NCBI RefSeq assembly: GCF_013822795.1
Contig: NZ_PNLB01000001.1
Coordinates: 300,673 to 364,672 of the forward strand
Length of the DNA stretch: 64,000 nt
Origin: Phenylobacterium sp.
GTDB taxonomy: Bacteria; Pseudomonadota; Alphaproteobacteria; Caulobacterales; Caulobacteraceae
Direction of reading: 5' to 3'
A program made the translations under genes and the position numbers. The first letter of the stretch is position 1, and each line of letters opens with the position of its first letter. Below, one piece after another: positions 32,362 to 40,799 of the stretch. The notes beneath the pieces were generated by a model. It searched no databases. It was not told the DNA's origin and saw only the letters and a list, made by a program, of their open reading frames with translations.

Positions 32362-33219
32362 ATGGGGACGCCGATGATCACGCTTCGAGCCTTCGCGGTC
32401 CTGGCCCTGGTTCCTGGGCTGGCCGGCTGCGCCCTGTTCCCCCGCGCGGCGGCCTGGGTGGACTTTAAGGCGGTGCAGACCAGCGAGGTCCAGCGCTTCT
32501 CGCGGCAGGACGGCTACTACAACAGCGCCGCTGCGGCGATCGAACGCCGCGACTACGCCACCGCTCTGGACCTGTTGCAGGGCGCGCGGGCGGCCAAGCC
32601 CGACGACGTGCGGGTGCTGAACGCCTTCGCCGTCGTCTATGACAAGCTCGGACGCTTCGATCTCAGCGCCCGCTACTACGGACAGGCCGAGCGACTGGAT
32701 CCCGGGTCGCCAGTCCTGGCACGGAACATCGCCTATTCCGCCAACCTGCAGGCCCGCTTGGCCGCGCCGCCGAGCTACGCCCTGGCGCGCGCCGAGCCGG
32801 CGCCGAGCCCAGTTGCTCGCATCGAACCCAGCCTGGCTCAGCGGCCGGCGGTGGTGCGGCTGGCGATGGTCGCGCCGGCGCCGGTCGCGCTGCTGGCGCC
32901 GGGACAGACCGGTCGGCCGTTGGAACTGGCCGATGCTTCTGGACGCGCCGGGGGCGCGGCGAGCGCGCGGGCGGCGCTGCGCCGGCTCGGCTGGTCGGTC
33001 GATGAGATCGCCGCCGGCGGGGGTCAGCAGGCGAACACCACCATTACTTATGGCGACCGCAACGCCCTGGTTGCCCAGGCTCTGCAGCGCACGTTGCCGG
33101 GCCCTGCGAGCCTGGTTCGATGCCGCGACAACTGTCCGGGCATCCGGCTGGCGATCGGCGCCGACGCGGCCAAGTGGACTTGGCCGGCGCGCGGCGACCA
33201 AGCCCTGAAAGGAGACTGA
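32362..33219 (+). CDS. TPR lipoprotein with C-terminal LytR_C domain, in the tad operon
   Basis: 285 residues. Lipobox leader (LVPGLAGC), two to three TPR units (YYNSAAAAIERRDYATALDLLQGARAAKPDD, VLNAFAVVYDKLGRFDLSARYYGQAERLDPGSP), a Pro/Ala linker, then a region resembling LytR_C (LELADASGRAGGAASARAALRRLGWSVDEIA, TTITYGDRNALVAQALQRTLPG). It takes a TadD-like place, but a separate tadD follows. LytR_C domains occur in cell-wall-associated proteins, so it may anchor or sense peptidoglycan (inference). Start ATG 32362 or 32374. Confidence 0.78.
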   Translation: MGTPMITLRAFAVLALVPGLAGCALFPRAAAWVDFKAVQTSEVQRFSRQDGYYNSAAAAIERRDYATALDLLQGARAAKPDDVRVLNAFAVVYDKLGRFDLSARYYGQAERLDPGSPVLARNIAYSANLQARLAAPPSYALARAEPAPSPVARIEPSLAQRPAVVRLAMVAPAPVALLAPGQTGRPLELADASGRAGGAASARAALRRLGWSVDEIAAGGGQQANTTITYGDRNALVAQALQRTLPGPASLVRCRDNCPGIRLAIGADAAKWTWPARGDQALKGD

Positions 33220-33220
33220 G

Positions 33221-34099
33221 GTGCGGACATTCGTGACCCTCCTGATCTTCGCCGCCATTGCGGCCACGCCAGCCCAGGCCGGGATCTTCGGGCGTGATGA
33301 CAAGGCGTCGCCCCAGGTCAGCGCCGCGGCCGTTGCCGAGATCCAGCGCGCCATGGACGAACAGCGGCTGATCGACGCCGGCCGGATGCTCGACAGCGCC
33401 CAGGTCGCCGGCGTGCGCGATCCGCGTCTGGAGGTTTTGGGCGGGGACCTCAATCTGCGCCGCGGCCGGCTCAACGCGGCCTATGCCAGCTATCGCGCCG
33501 CTGAGGCCGATCCAGAAATCCTGGCGCGGGCGCTGCAGGGGCAGGGGATCACCCTGTCGCTGCAAGGCCGTTCGGACGAGGCGATAGCCACGCTGCAGCG
33601 CGCGGTGGAGGCCGATCCTGGCGCCTGGCGCGCCTGGAACGCGCTGGGACGCGAATACGACAACCGCACCCAGTGGACCCAGGCCGAGGCCGCCTACGCC
33701 CAGGCGATGAGCGCGTCGGGCGGAGACGCCTTGGTGCTCAACAACCGCGGCTATTCACGGCTGTTGCAGCATCGCCGCGACGAGGCGGTCGCCGACTTCG
33801 TGGCTGCGCTGGGCAAGCGCCCGTCGCTGACCGAAGCGCGCACCAATCTGCGGCTGGCGCTGGCGATGCGCGGCGATTACGACCGCGCCCTGGCCGGCGG
33901 CGCGCCGGGCGACCAGGCCGCGCTGCTCAACAATGCGGGCTTTGCGGCCGGCATGCGCGGCGACTACGCCAAGGCTGAGGCGCTGCTGGGTCAGGCGCTG
34001 GAGCTGAAGAGCGAGTACTACGGCCGTGCGTCCGAGAACCTGAAGGTGGTGCGCGCCCTGGCGGCGCAAAGCGAGCCGGCCCCCAATGTGGTCCGCTGA
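33221..34099 (+). CDS. tadD: TadD-like TPR protein
   Basis: 292 residues. Signal-peptide N-terminus (FVTLLIFAAIAATPAQA, no lipobox cysteine) and at least five TPR-like helical pairs (RRGRLNAAYASYRAAEADPE, SDEAIATLQRAVEADPGAWRAWNALGREYD, QAEAAYAQAMSASGGDALVLNNRGYSRLLQ, ending AKAEALLGQALELKSEYYGRASENL). GTG 33221 after AGGAGACTGAG. TadD proteins assist pilus assembly in the periplasm. Overlaps cpaA by 14 bases. Confidence 0.85.
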   Translation: MRTFVTLLIFAAIAATPAQAGIFGRDDKASPQVSAAAVAEIQRAMDEQRLIDAGRMLDSAQVAGVRDPRLEVLGGDLNLRRGRLNAAYASYRAAEADPEILARALQGQGITLSLQGRSDEAIATLQRAVEADPGAWRAWNALGREYDNRTQWTQAEAAYAQAMSASGGDALVLNNRGYSRLLQHRRDEAVADFVAALGKRPSLTEARTNLRLALAMRGDYDRALAGGAPGDQAALLNNAGFAAGMRGDYAKAEALLGQALELKSEYYGRASENLKVVRALAAQSEPAPNVVR

Positions 34100-34601
34100 A
34101 AACCTGCATACCGTCCTGGCCGCCATCCTGTCGGGCATCCTGATCTGCGTGGCGGTCAGCGACGTCATGGATCGGCGCATTCCCAACGCGGCGGTGGCCG
34201 CGGTCGTGGCGCTGTTCGCCCTCTGGGCGCTGGCCGACAGGGGCGCGAGCCTGGGGACCGGGCTGGCGGCGGCGGCGATCGGGTTCGCGGTCGGCTTCGT
34301 GCTCTATCTGCTGCGGGTCATGGGCGCGGGCGACGTGAAGCTGTTCGCGGCCGTGGCGCTGTTCACCGGGCTTGGCTACCTGCACCTGTTCGCGCTGGCG
34401 ACGGTCCTGGCCGGCGGGGCGATGGCGGTGGTCACCATGGCTGCCCGGCCGCGGCGGGCCATGGTGATGTTCACGCTAAAGGGGCGAGGCGATTACGGCC
34501 GCGGCATCCCTTACGGCGTGGCGATCGCAGCTGGCGGGCTGGTTGCGGTTTGGGGCGCGCTGACCGGCGCGCTGCCGGTCGACGTGCTGAGCCGCCTCTA
34601 G
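34086..34601 (+). CDS. cpaA: prepilin peptidase CpaA (TadV)
   Basis: 171 residues, six hydrophobic segments. Type IV prepilin peptidase family A24 with the two catalytic Asp regions: AVSDVMDRRIPN in the first half and the GxGD motif LLRVMGAGDVKLFAAVA. It processes Flp and the TadE/F pseudopilins. It is the last gene of the operon, overlapping tadD by 14 bases; in Caulobacter crescentus cpaA follows pilA directly, so the order differs. Confidence 0.94.
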   Translation: MWSAENLHTVLAAILSGILICVAVSDVMDRRIPNAAVAAVVALFALWALADRGASLGTGLAAAAIGFAVGFVLYLLRVMGAGDVKLFAAVALFTGLGYLHLFALATVLAGGAMAVVTMAARPRRAMVMFTLKGRGDYGRGIPYGVAIAAGGLVAVWGALTGALPVDVLSRL

Positions 34602-34706
34602 CGCGGCCGAGAACTATTCATCGATTGGGGAATTATATCCACGCGGGCGGCCTCGACGTCGGCACGCAGGAGTGGAAGCGCCTCGGGTCAACCACGAGGT
34701 TCTGAC

Positions 34707-34889
34707 GTGATCTGGCGATCGATGGAAAGCGCGCCGCGAGACGGGCGCGAGATACTGGCCCTGGTCGAGGGCCGCGTGCCGATGGTGGTGTTCTGGTCAG
34801 ACTGGCTGGAGGAGCACTGGCAGCCGTTGGGGCAGTCCTGGCGAGAGACGACACCGTTGCTCTGGGCTCCGTTGCCGCCTCCGCCGTAA
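34707..34889 (+). CDS. DUF551-like small protein
   Basis: 60 residues. IWRSMESAPRDGREILALVEGRVPMVVFWSDWLEEHW resembles the DUF551 pattern (W..M.SAP.DG..IL, then a Trp-rich end). GTG 34707 has GAGG seven bases upstream. Such proteins are common in alphaproteobacteria and phages; function unknown. The 105 bases between cpaA and this gene show nothing I recognise. Confidence 0.75.
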   Translation: MIWRSMESAPRDGREILALVEGRVPMVVFWSDWLEEHWQPLGQSWRETTPLLWAPLPPPP

Positions 34890-34898
34890 GGTCTGAGG

Positions 34899-35282
34899 TC
34901 AGTCCCGCAGACTGGCCGGCACGACGCCGCCGTTCTTGGCCAGGGCGTCCCAGACCGCCTTCTGCAAGGCTATGTTCTGCTCGGCGCTGCCGTGCGGACC
35001 GGCGGCGACGCCCAATTCGCCGGCCAGCTCTTTGCGGGCGTCCAGGCTGGAGTCGAGGTCGAGCAGCTTCAGCAGGTCGACGATCGAGGTGCGCCAGTTG
35101 CCGCCGCCGCCCTTGAGTTCGGCGATCTGGACGAGCACGGCCTCGACATTGACCGGCTCAGGCGGAGGAGGCGGGGCCGCAGCGACGGGCGCTGCGGCCG
35201 GAGCCGGGGCAGGGGCGGCCGGAGCGGCCTCGGGTTTCTTGCGGTGAAAAACCTTGTCCATGATCGAGCTGAAGATGCCCAT
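34899..35282 (-). CDS. DUF3597 family protein
   Basis: 127 residues. N-terminal MGIFSSIMDKVFHRKK, a Pro/Ala linker, then the DUF3597 domain (VNVEAVLVQIAELKGGGGNWRTSIVDLLKLLDLDSSLDARKELAGELG, in parts). It resembles LysM-adjacent or small cytoplasmic proteins of unknown role. Convergent with the DUF551-like gene, nine bases apart. Confidence 0.85.
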   Translation of the reverse strand: MGIFSSIMDKVFHRKKPEAAPAAPAPAPAAAPVAAAPPPPPEPVNVEAVLVQIAELKGGGGNWRTSIVDLLKLLDLDSSLDARKELAGELGVAAGPHGSAEQNIALQKAVWDALAKNGGVVPASLRD

Positions 35283-35340
35283 GCGCCGTCTCCCTGTTGG
35301 ATCGCCTCCTATTAAAGCTCGGCCATGACAGGAGTTCCCG

Positions 35341-38058
35341 TCAGAACCCCTTGGTGATCGAGATGCCGTAGAGCCGCGGATCGAGCAGGAACACGCTGCG
35401 CGTGGCGCCCAGGTTTTCGTCGTTGATGTCGAAGCCGACGATGGTGTCGTCGTCGAGCAGGTTCTTCACGAACAGCTGGACGCTGAGGTCGATGTCGGGA
35501 TTGGCGACGATCAGGCTGGCGTTGACGTTCTCCCACGCCTCGATGTTGTCGAAGAACGCGTTGTTGTAGCGCATGTAGCTCTCGGACTGGCGGTAGTAGT
35601 CGCCGCGCAGGGTGGCGTTCCAGCCGTTCGGCAGCTCCCAGCGGTATTGGGCGCCCAGCGAGACGGTCCATTCCGGGGCGTTGGGCAGGTCGTTGCCCGA
35701 CAGGTCTTGGATGACGCCTTCGCCTGCGCCGTTGGCGAACAGCGAGACGCCCGGGCCGTAGTTGTAGACGCCGTTGGTCAGCGCGTTGGCGGTGGCGGCC
35801 GGCACGCCGGCGGCCAGCAGCCTGCCGCGGATCGTCGAGGTTCCCGAGCCAGTGCCGCCGCAGGCGAAGTTGGCCAGCAGGGTTGCGCCGCCGGGAACCT
35901 GCAGCAGGTTGGCCACGCCCTGGGCGTTGAGGATGCAGCCGCCATTGGTCGAGTTGGCGTAGATGTAGGCGGAATTGCCCTGGGTCCGGTTGAAGGTGTC
36001 GACGACCTTGCCCTGATCGATTTCGGTGTTCAGGTAACCGATGTTGGCGTTGAGCCGCAGGTTGTCGATCGGCTCCCAGATCGACTCCATCTCCACGCCC
36101 CAGATCTTGGCGTCGATGTTCTCGTTGTAGACCGAACGGTTCACGCTGCGGCCGATCTGGTAGCCCTGATAGTCGTAGTAGAAGCCGGTCAGGTTCAGCA
36201 GCAGCCGGCCATCGGCCAGGGTGTTCTTGGCCCCGACTTCGAAGGCGTTGACGAACTCCGGCTCGTAGCTGGGGTTGAGGCCGAGGGTGACGACGCCGGG
36301 CGGGTTGAAGCCGCCGCCCTTGTAGCCCTTGGAATAGGACGCATAGAGCAGGGTGTCGTCGGTGAACGACAGGTCGGGCGACCAGTCGACGTTGAGGCGG
36401 CCGGTGGTTTCCTTGAACTGCACGCTCTGGTCGGGCGTGAAGCTGGGGCCGCGGCCTGGGGTGAACAGGGTCGAGCCGCTGCCGCGCGTCCACTTCTTGT
36501 CGTCGGTGTAGCGCAGGCCCAGCGTGAACTTCAGGTCGTCCATCGCCTGCCAGTAGACTTCGCCGAAGGCGGCCTTGGACTTCAGCTCATACTCGCTGAG
36601 GCTGATGTAGTAGTTGTGGCCCGTGAAGTCGGGATTGCGCAGGGGGTCGACATAGGCCAGCGGCTGGACCACGCGCACCGCGGCGGTCGCCGCGTTGGTG
36701 GCGACATAGGTGATGCTGGTCGCCTTGTAGTTCAGATAGATGCCGCCGGCGTTGAAGTTGATCGGCCCGTCGAAGTTGGACTGCAGGCGCAGTTCCTGGG
36801 TCCACTGTTCGTTGTGGCTGGTGCCGCCTGACTCGCTCATCAGCCGGTCGGTGATCCCGAACTGCGGGTCGTTCAGCACGCCGGTCGGGGTGAAGGGCGT
36901 GATCCCGAACGGCACCGAGGAGAAGCCGCCCGTGGAGTCGCCCCGAGTGTAGTTTTCGTTCTCGTTGTAGCTGGTCAGCGAGGTGGCGGTGAGCTCGGGC
37001 GTGACGTCCCACTCAAGGTTCAGCTCGTAGAGGTCGGTGCGCGGCCGATAGGTCGGGCGGCCATAGACTTCGATCTCACGCAGGTCGCGCGAGATGGTCT
37101 TGCCGGCGAAGGCGTCGGTGGACTGCAGGCCGATCTGGCGGGCGATGATGCCGGTGAAGGTCGAGAGCTGGTTGGTCGTGCCGTAGACGTTGTCACCGTA
37201 GACCGAGGCCGGCAGACAGCCCTGGGTGAAGGCCGCCTGGGCTGCGCCCGTGGGCACGCCGAGCACGTTGGTCAGGCCGACGTCCTTCTGGCAGAGCTGC
37301 TTGCGGGCCCCGCGAGTGTCATCTTCCGAGAAATTGTCCCACAGGATATAGCCGCGGAAATTGTCGGTCGGGGTGAAGCCCAGGGTGACCCGCGCGGCCC
37401 AGATTTCGCGGTCGTCGATATCCTGGCCGTTCAGGGTGTTGTCGGTATAGCCGTCGCGCTGGAGGGCGAAGCCGGCGGCGCGCAGCTGGAACATGTCGCC
37501 CAGCGGCACATTCACGAAGCCCTGCAGCTTGATGCTGTTGTAGTTGCCGATCTCGGCGGTGACCGAGGCGTCGAAGACGTCGGTCGGCTTGTTGGTGATG
37601 ACGTTGACCACGCCGCCGGTGGCGTTGCGACCGTAGAGGGTGCCCTGCGGCCCGCGCAGCACTTCGACCCGCTCGACGTCGTAGAACTCGGCGTCGGCCA
37701 GCCGGTTGGCGGTCAACGGCACGTTGTTGTGGTGGACACCGACGCCGTCGTCGCCGCCGGTCGAAACCAGCTGGGCGCCGACCCCGCGGATCTGGAAGTT
37801 GGTGCGCAGCGCGCGGCGGGTGAAGGTGAGGTTCGGAACCGACTGGACCAGGTTGCCGGCGCCGTCGATGCCCTGCGACCTCAGCGCCTGTTCGCTGAAG
37901 GCGGAAACGGCGATGGGAACGTCCTGTACCGACTCTTCCCGTTTCTGGGCGGTGACGATCAATTCTTCGATGACGGTGCCGCCCGAGGACTGCGCCCAGA
38001 CGGGCGTCGACCAGACAAGCGCGAGCGCAGACGCAGAAGCCAGCAAGGCTTTGCTCAT
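35341..38058 (-). CDS. TonB-dependent receptor (905 aa)
   Basis: Signal peptide ending STPVWA, TonB-box-like segment IEELIVTAQKREESVQDVPIAVSAF, plug domain (NLVQSVPNLTF, IRGVGAQ, VEVLRGPQGTLYGRNATGGVVNVIT) and a 22-strand-type barrel ending GISITKGF with terminal Phe. Strong GGGAGGG Shine-Dalgarno before ATG 38058. Of the Caulobacterales iron/sugar receptor type; substrate unknown. Same strand as, and 155 bases downstream of, the M24 peptidase, so a shared peptide-related substrate is possible but weakly supported. Confidence 0.93.
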   Translation of the reverse strand: MSKALLASASALALVWSTPVWAQSSGGTVIEELIVTAQKREESVQDVPIAVSAFSEQALRSQGIDGAGNLVQSVPNLTFTRRALRTNFQIRGVGAQLVSTGGDDGVGVHHNNVPLTANRLADAEFYDVERVEVLRGPQGTLYGRNATGGVVNVITNKPTDVFDASVTAEIGNYNSIKLQGFVNVPLGDMFQLRAAGFALQRDGYTDNTLNGQDIDDREIWAARVTLGFTPTDNFRGYILWDNFSEDDTRGARKQLCQKDVGLTNVLGVPTGAAQAAFTQGCLPASVYGDNVYGTTNQLSTFTGIIARQIGLQSTDAFAGKTISRDLREIEVYGRPTYRPRTDLYELNLEWDVTPELTATSLTSYNENENYTRGDSTGGFSSVPFGITPFTPTGVLNDPQFGITDRLMSESGGTSHNEQWTQELRLQSNFDGPINFNAGGIYLNYKATSITYVATNAATAAVRVVQPLAYVDPLRNPDFTGHNYYISLSEYELKSKAAFGEVYWQAMDDLKFTLGLRYTDDKKWTRGSGSTLFTPGRGPSFTPDQSVQFKETTGRLNVDWSPDLSFTDDTLLYASYSKGYKGGGFNPPGVVTLGLNPSYEPEFVNAFEVGAKNTLADGRLLLNLTGFYYDYQGYQIGRSVNRSVYNENIDAKIWGVEMESIWEPIDNLRLNANIGYLNTEIDQGKVVDTFNRTQGNSAYIYANSTNGGCILNAQGVANLLQVPGGATLLANFACGGTGSGTSTIRGRLLAAGVPAATANALTNGVYNYGPGVSLFANGAGEGVIQDLSGNDLPNAPEWTVSLGAQYRWELPNGWNATLRGDYYRQSESYMRYNNAFFDNIEAWENVNASLIVANPDIDLSVQLFVKNLLDDDTIVGFDINDENLGATRSVFLLDPRLYGISITKGF

Positions 38059-38213
38059 TCTTCCCTCCCTAGCCCCCAGTTCATGGCGGGGGTCTTCTTG
38101 TCGACGGCCATCGTCGAGCGTGGCCGTTCAGAACTGAGAGCTAAGGCTGTAAATTACGCAGCGTCAAACGACTTGTGATTACAGATCGCCCGGAGGGGTT
38201 GTGGTGCGAATGC

Positions 38214-39416
38214 TCAAGCTTCGCCGAACGGCTTCTCTAGGCTGGGTTGCGGCGGGGTGAACCAGGCCGCGCCTTCGGCCGTGACGTGGAAGTGATCCTC
38301 CAACCGAACGCCGAACGAATCCGGGATCACGATCATCGGCTCGTTGGAAAAGCACATGCCGGGCGCGAGCGGGGTCTTGTCGCCGCGCACCAGGTAGGGC
38401 GCTTCGTGGATCGAGAGGCCGATGCCATGGCCGGTGCGGTGAGGCAGGCCGGGCAGTTCGTAGTCGGGGCTCAGACCGGCGGCGGCCAGCACCCGGCGGG
38501 CGACGGCGTCGATCTCCTCGCAGGGGACGCCCGGCTTCACGGCGGCGAAGGCGGCGTCCTGGGCTTGCTTCTCCAGGTCCCAGATCCGGCGCTGCTCGGG
38601 CGAGGCCTCGCCGAACACATAGGTGCGGGTGATGTCGGAGTGATAGCCCTGGACCTGGCAGCCGGTGTCGATCAGCACGATCTGGCCGTCCTCCAGCGCC
38701 TGCTCGCCCGGCAGCCCGTGTGGATAGGCGCTGGCCTGGCCGAACTGCACCGCGCAGAAGTAGGAGCCGTTGTCAGCACCCAGGGCGCGGTGGGCCTGGT
38801 CGATGAAACGGCGGACCTCGCCGGTGGTGATCCCGGAGCGCAGGATGCGCGCGGCCCGCCGGTGCACCTCAAGGGTCATGGCCTTGGCCTGGGACATCAG
38901 GGCCAGCTCGGCCGGCGACTTGATCATCCGGCAGCCGTCGACGACCGGCGCGCCGTCGAGCAGGGCGACCTGGGGCGTGGCCTTGGCGATCCCGTTGAAC
39001 ACGAAGAAGGGCAGGGCCGGGTCGATGGCCAGGGTCTTGGCGCCGGCCAGGGCGCGGGCGGTCAGTTCGTAGGGGCTCTCGTGCTCCTCCCAGAGCAGTA
39101 GTTCGGCGTCGACGCCGAGGGCGGCCTCCAGCGAGCCGAGCTCGAAGCGCGGGCAGATCATTCGCACGTCGCCGTCCAACGGCAGCACCATCGCCACCAG
39201 ACGCTCGGTGGCGCCCCAGGCGACGCCGGTGAAGTAGCGCAGGCTGGGCCCGGCGCCGATGATCAGCGCTTCGGCGCCGATCTGCCCCATGAGCTCTCGG
39301 GCGCGGGCGATGCGGGCCAGCCGCTCCTGTTGCGTGATGGCGGGCGCCGGAGTGGGCCAGGGCGCGAGGTCCGCAAGTTCGGTCTGGGCCGTCGAGCCGC
39401 CGATGCCATTGGTCAT
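38214..39416 (-). CDS. M24 family metallopeptidase (Xaa-Pro peptidase-like)
   Basis: 400 residues. N-terminal creatinase-type domain (RARELMGQIGAEALIIGAGPSLRYFTGVAWG, in parts) and a C-terminal pita-bread domain with the metal ligands: Asp in LIDTGCQVQGYHSDITRTY (both Asp), His in GHGIGLSIHEAPYL, Glu in SNEPMIVIPDSFGVRLEDHFHV (both Glu). No signal peptide. ATG 39416 with GGAG six bases upstream is chosen over an in-frame extension. Aminopeptidase P/prolidase activity is likely; substrate unproven. Confidence 0.9.
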   Translation of the reverse strand: MTNGIGGSTAQTELADLAPWPTPAPAITQQERLARIARARELMGQIGAEALIIGAGPSLRYFTGVAWGATERLVAMVLPLDGDVRMICPRFELGSLEAALGVDAELLLWEEHESPYELTARALAGAKTLAIDPALPFFVFNGIAKATPQVALLDGAPVVDGCRMIKSPAELALMSQAKAMTLEVHRRAARILRSGITTGEVRRFIDQAHRALGADNGSYFCAVQFGQASAYPHGLPGEQALEDGQIVLIDTGCQVQGYHSDITRTYVFGEASPEQRRIWDLEKQAQDAAFAAVKPGVPCEEIDAVARRVLAAAGLSPDYELPGLPHRTGHGIGLSIHEAPYLVRGDKTPLAPGMCFSNEPMIVIPDSFGVRLEDHFHVTAEGAAWFTPPQPSLEKPFGEA

Positions 39417-39486
39417 GTCACGCTCCGGTACTGAAGGGGGCGCCGCACGCTGGCGGCGAAGCAGGCGCGCCCGTATATACGCGCCC

Positions 39487-39984
39487 ATGGCCGAAGCCTT
39501 CAACGAACTGACCCTGCCGGCCGCCAAGGCCGAGCGTTACGCCGCACTGGCCGCGGAAATCGCCGCGGTGCTCGACGGCGAGCCTAACCGCACCGCCCGC
39601 ATGGCCACGGTCGCCTCGATGCTGGCGGCGACCTTCGACGCCTTCTTCTGGACCGGTTTCTACGTCGTCGATCCCGACAAGGAGCGTGAGCTGGTGGTCG
39701 GTCCATATCAAGGCACGCTCGGCTGTCTGCGCATCGCCTTCGGGCGCGGCGTCTGCGGCGCGGCGGCGGCCAGCGGCCAGACCCAGCTGGTGCCGGACGT
39801 CCACGCCTTTCCCGGGCACATCGCCTGCGACGGCCGTTCGCAGAGCGAGGTGGTGGTGCCGGTGTTCGACTCCGCCGGCGCGCTGATCGCGGTGCTGGAC
39901 GTCGACTCCGACCAACTCGGCGCGTTCGACGAGGTCGACGCCCGCTGGCTGGAAGAGATCGTGCGGAACACCTTCGCCGTCTGA
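39487..39984 (+). CDS. msrC: free methionine-(R)-sulfoxide reductase (GAF type)
   Basis: 165 residues, single GAF domain. The fRMsr cysteines are present: GTLGCLRIAFGRGVCGAAA and HIACDGRSQSEVVVPV (three Cys equivalent to 84, 94 and 118 of the E. coli enzyme, from family knowledge). Reduces free Met-(R)-SO with thioredoxin. Divergent from the M24 gene, 70 bases apart. Confidence 0.93.
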   Translation: MAEAFNELTLPAAKAERYAALAAEIAAVLDGEPNRTARMATVASMLAATFDAFFWTGFYVVDPDKERELVVGPYQGTLGCLRIAFGRGVCGAAAASGQTQLVPDVHAFPGHIACDGRSQSEVVVPVFDSAGALIAVLDVDSDQLGAFDEVDARWLEEIVRNTFAV

Positions 39985-39992
39985 ACGCTTCA

Positions 39993-40011
39993 CGTAATCT
40001 CGAAGGTTACG
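39993..40011. promoter_or_regulatory. imperfect palindrome CGTAATC-N5-GGTTACG upstream of the methyltransferase
   Basis: Arms match at six of seven positions. It is placed 32 bases before ATG 40044, and could be an operator of a small dimeric repressor, or chance. Confidence 0.3.
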
Positions 40012-40101
40012 ATATAGACTCCGCGGAAATTCCGAGGAGCGCCATGTCCTTTTTCCGATCCCGACGCCGTCGCACGCTATGCCGAGGGGCCCCTGCGGCT
40101 C

Positions 40102-40710
40102 GTGCCCGGCTTTCGCGATCTGCAGCGCATGGCCGGGCTTTTGCTGGCCGAGCGCGCGCCCGCCGACGCCCGCATCCTCGTGCTTGGGGCCGGCGGCGGG
40201 CTGGAGTTGAAGCACCTCTCCGAGCTCTACTCCGGCTGGACCTTCGATGGCGTCGATCCATCCGCCGAGATGTTGAAGCTGGCGGAACGGACGCTGGGGC
40301 CGCTGGGGGCGCGTACGCGGCTGCGCCAAGGCTACATCGACGATGCGCCGCCCGGGCCATTCGACGGCGCGGCCTGCCTGTTGACCCTGCATTTCATCCC
40401 CGAAGACGAGCGGCGACGGACGCTGTCGCAGATGCATCGCCGCCTGCGGCCGGGCGCTCCGTGCGTGGTGGCGCATCACAGCTTTCCGCAAGGGACTGGC
40501 AAGGCGACCTGGCTGAAGCGCTACGCCGCCTTCGCCGTCTCGTCCGGAGTACCGGCGGCCGACGCCGAGCGGGCGATCGCGGCGATCGACGAGCGCTTGC
40601 CCGTGCTGTCGCCCGAGCGCGACGCGGCGCTGCTGGAAGAGGCGGGGTTCGGGAACGTCGAACTGTTCTATGCCGCCTTCAGCTTCCGCGGCTGGGTCGC
40701 AACGGCCTGA
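40102..40710 (+). CDS. class I SAM-dependent methyltransferase with apparent 5' frameshift
   Basis: Motif I VLVLGAGGGLELKHL, acidic DGVDPSAEM, AACLLTLHFIP and RRLRPGAPCVVAHH mark a class I methyltransferase of about 200 residues. The only in-frame start is GTG 40102, which has no ribosome site. The same frame is open back through codons reading DPDAVARYAEGPLRLVPGF (from 40057), typical of the family's N-terminus. A well-placed GAGGAG precedes ATG 40044, which reads MSFF in another frame and then needs removal of one C at 40055-40056 to enter the methyltransferase frame. So the true gene probably spans 40044-40710 with a one-base insertion (mutation or sequencing error). Substrate unknown. Confidence 0.75.
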   Translation: MPGFRDLQRMAGLLLAERAPADARILVLGAGGGLELKHLSELYSGWTFDGVDPSAEMLKLAERTLGPLGARTRLRQGYIDDAPPGPFDGAACLLTLHFIPEDERRRTLSQMHRRLRPGAPCVVAHHSFPQGTGKATWLKRYAAFAVSSGVPAADAERAIAAIDERLPVLSPERDAALLEEAGFGNVELFYAAFSFRGWVATA

Positions 40711-40799
40711 TTGGCGGCTGACGGGACGTCAGTCTGGACACGGAGCGCCTGGCGGGCGCGTACTCGCGTGCAAGAACGTGGGTACGGGAGCGCCCGAGC

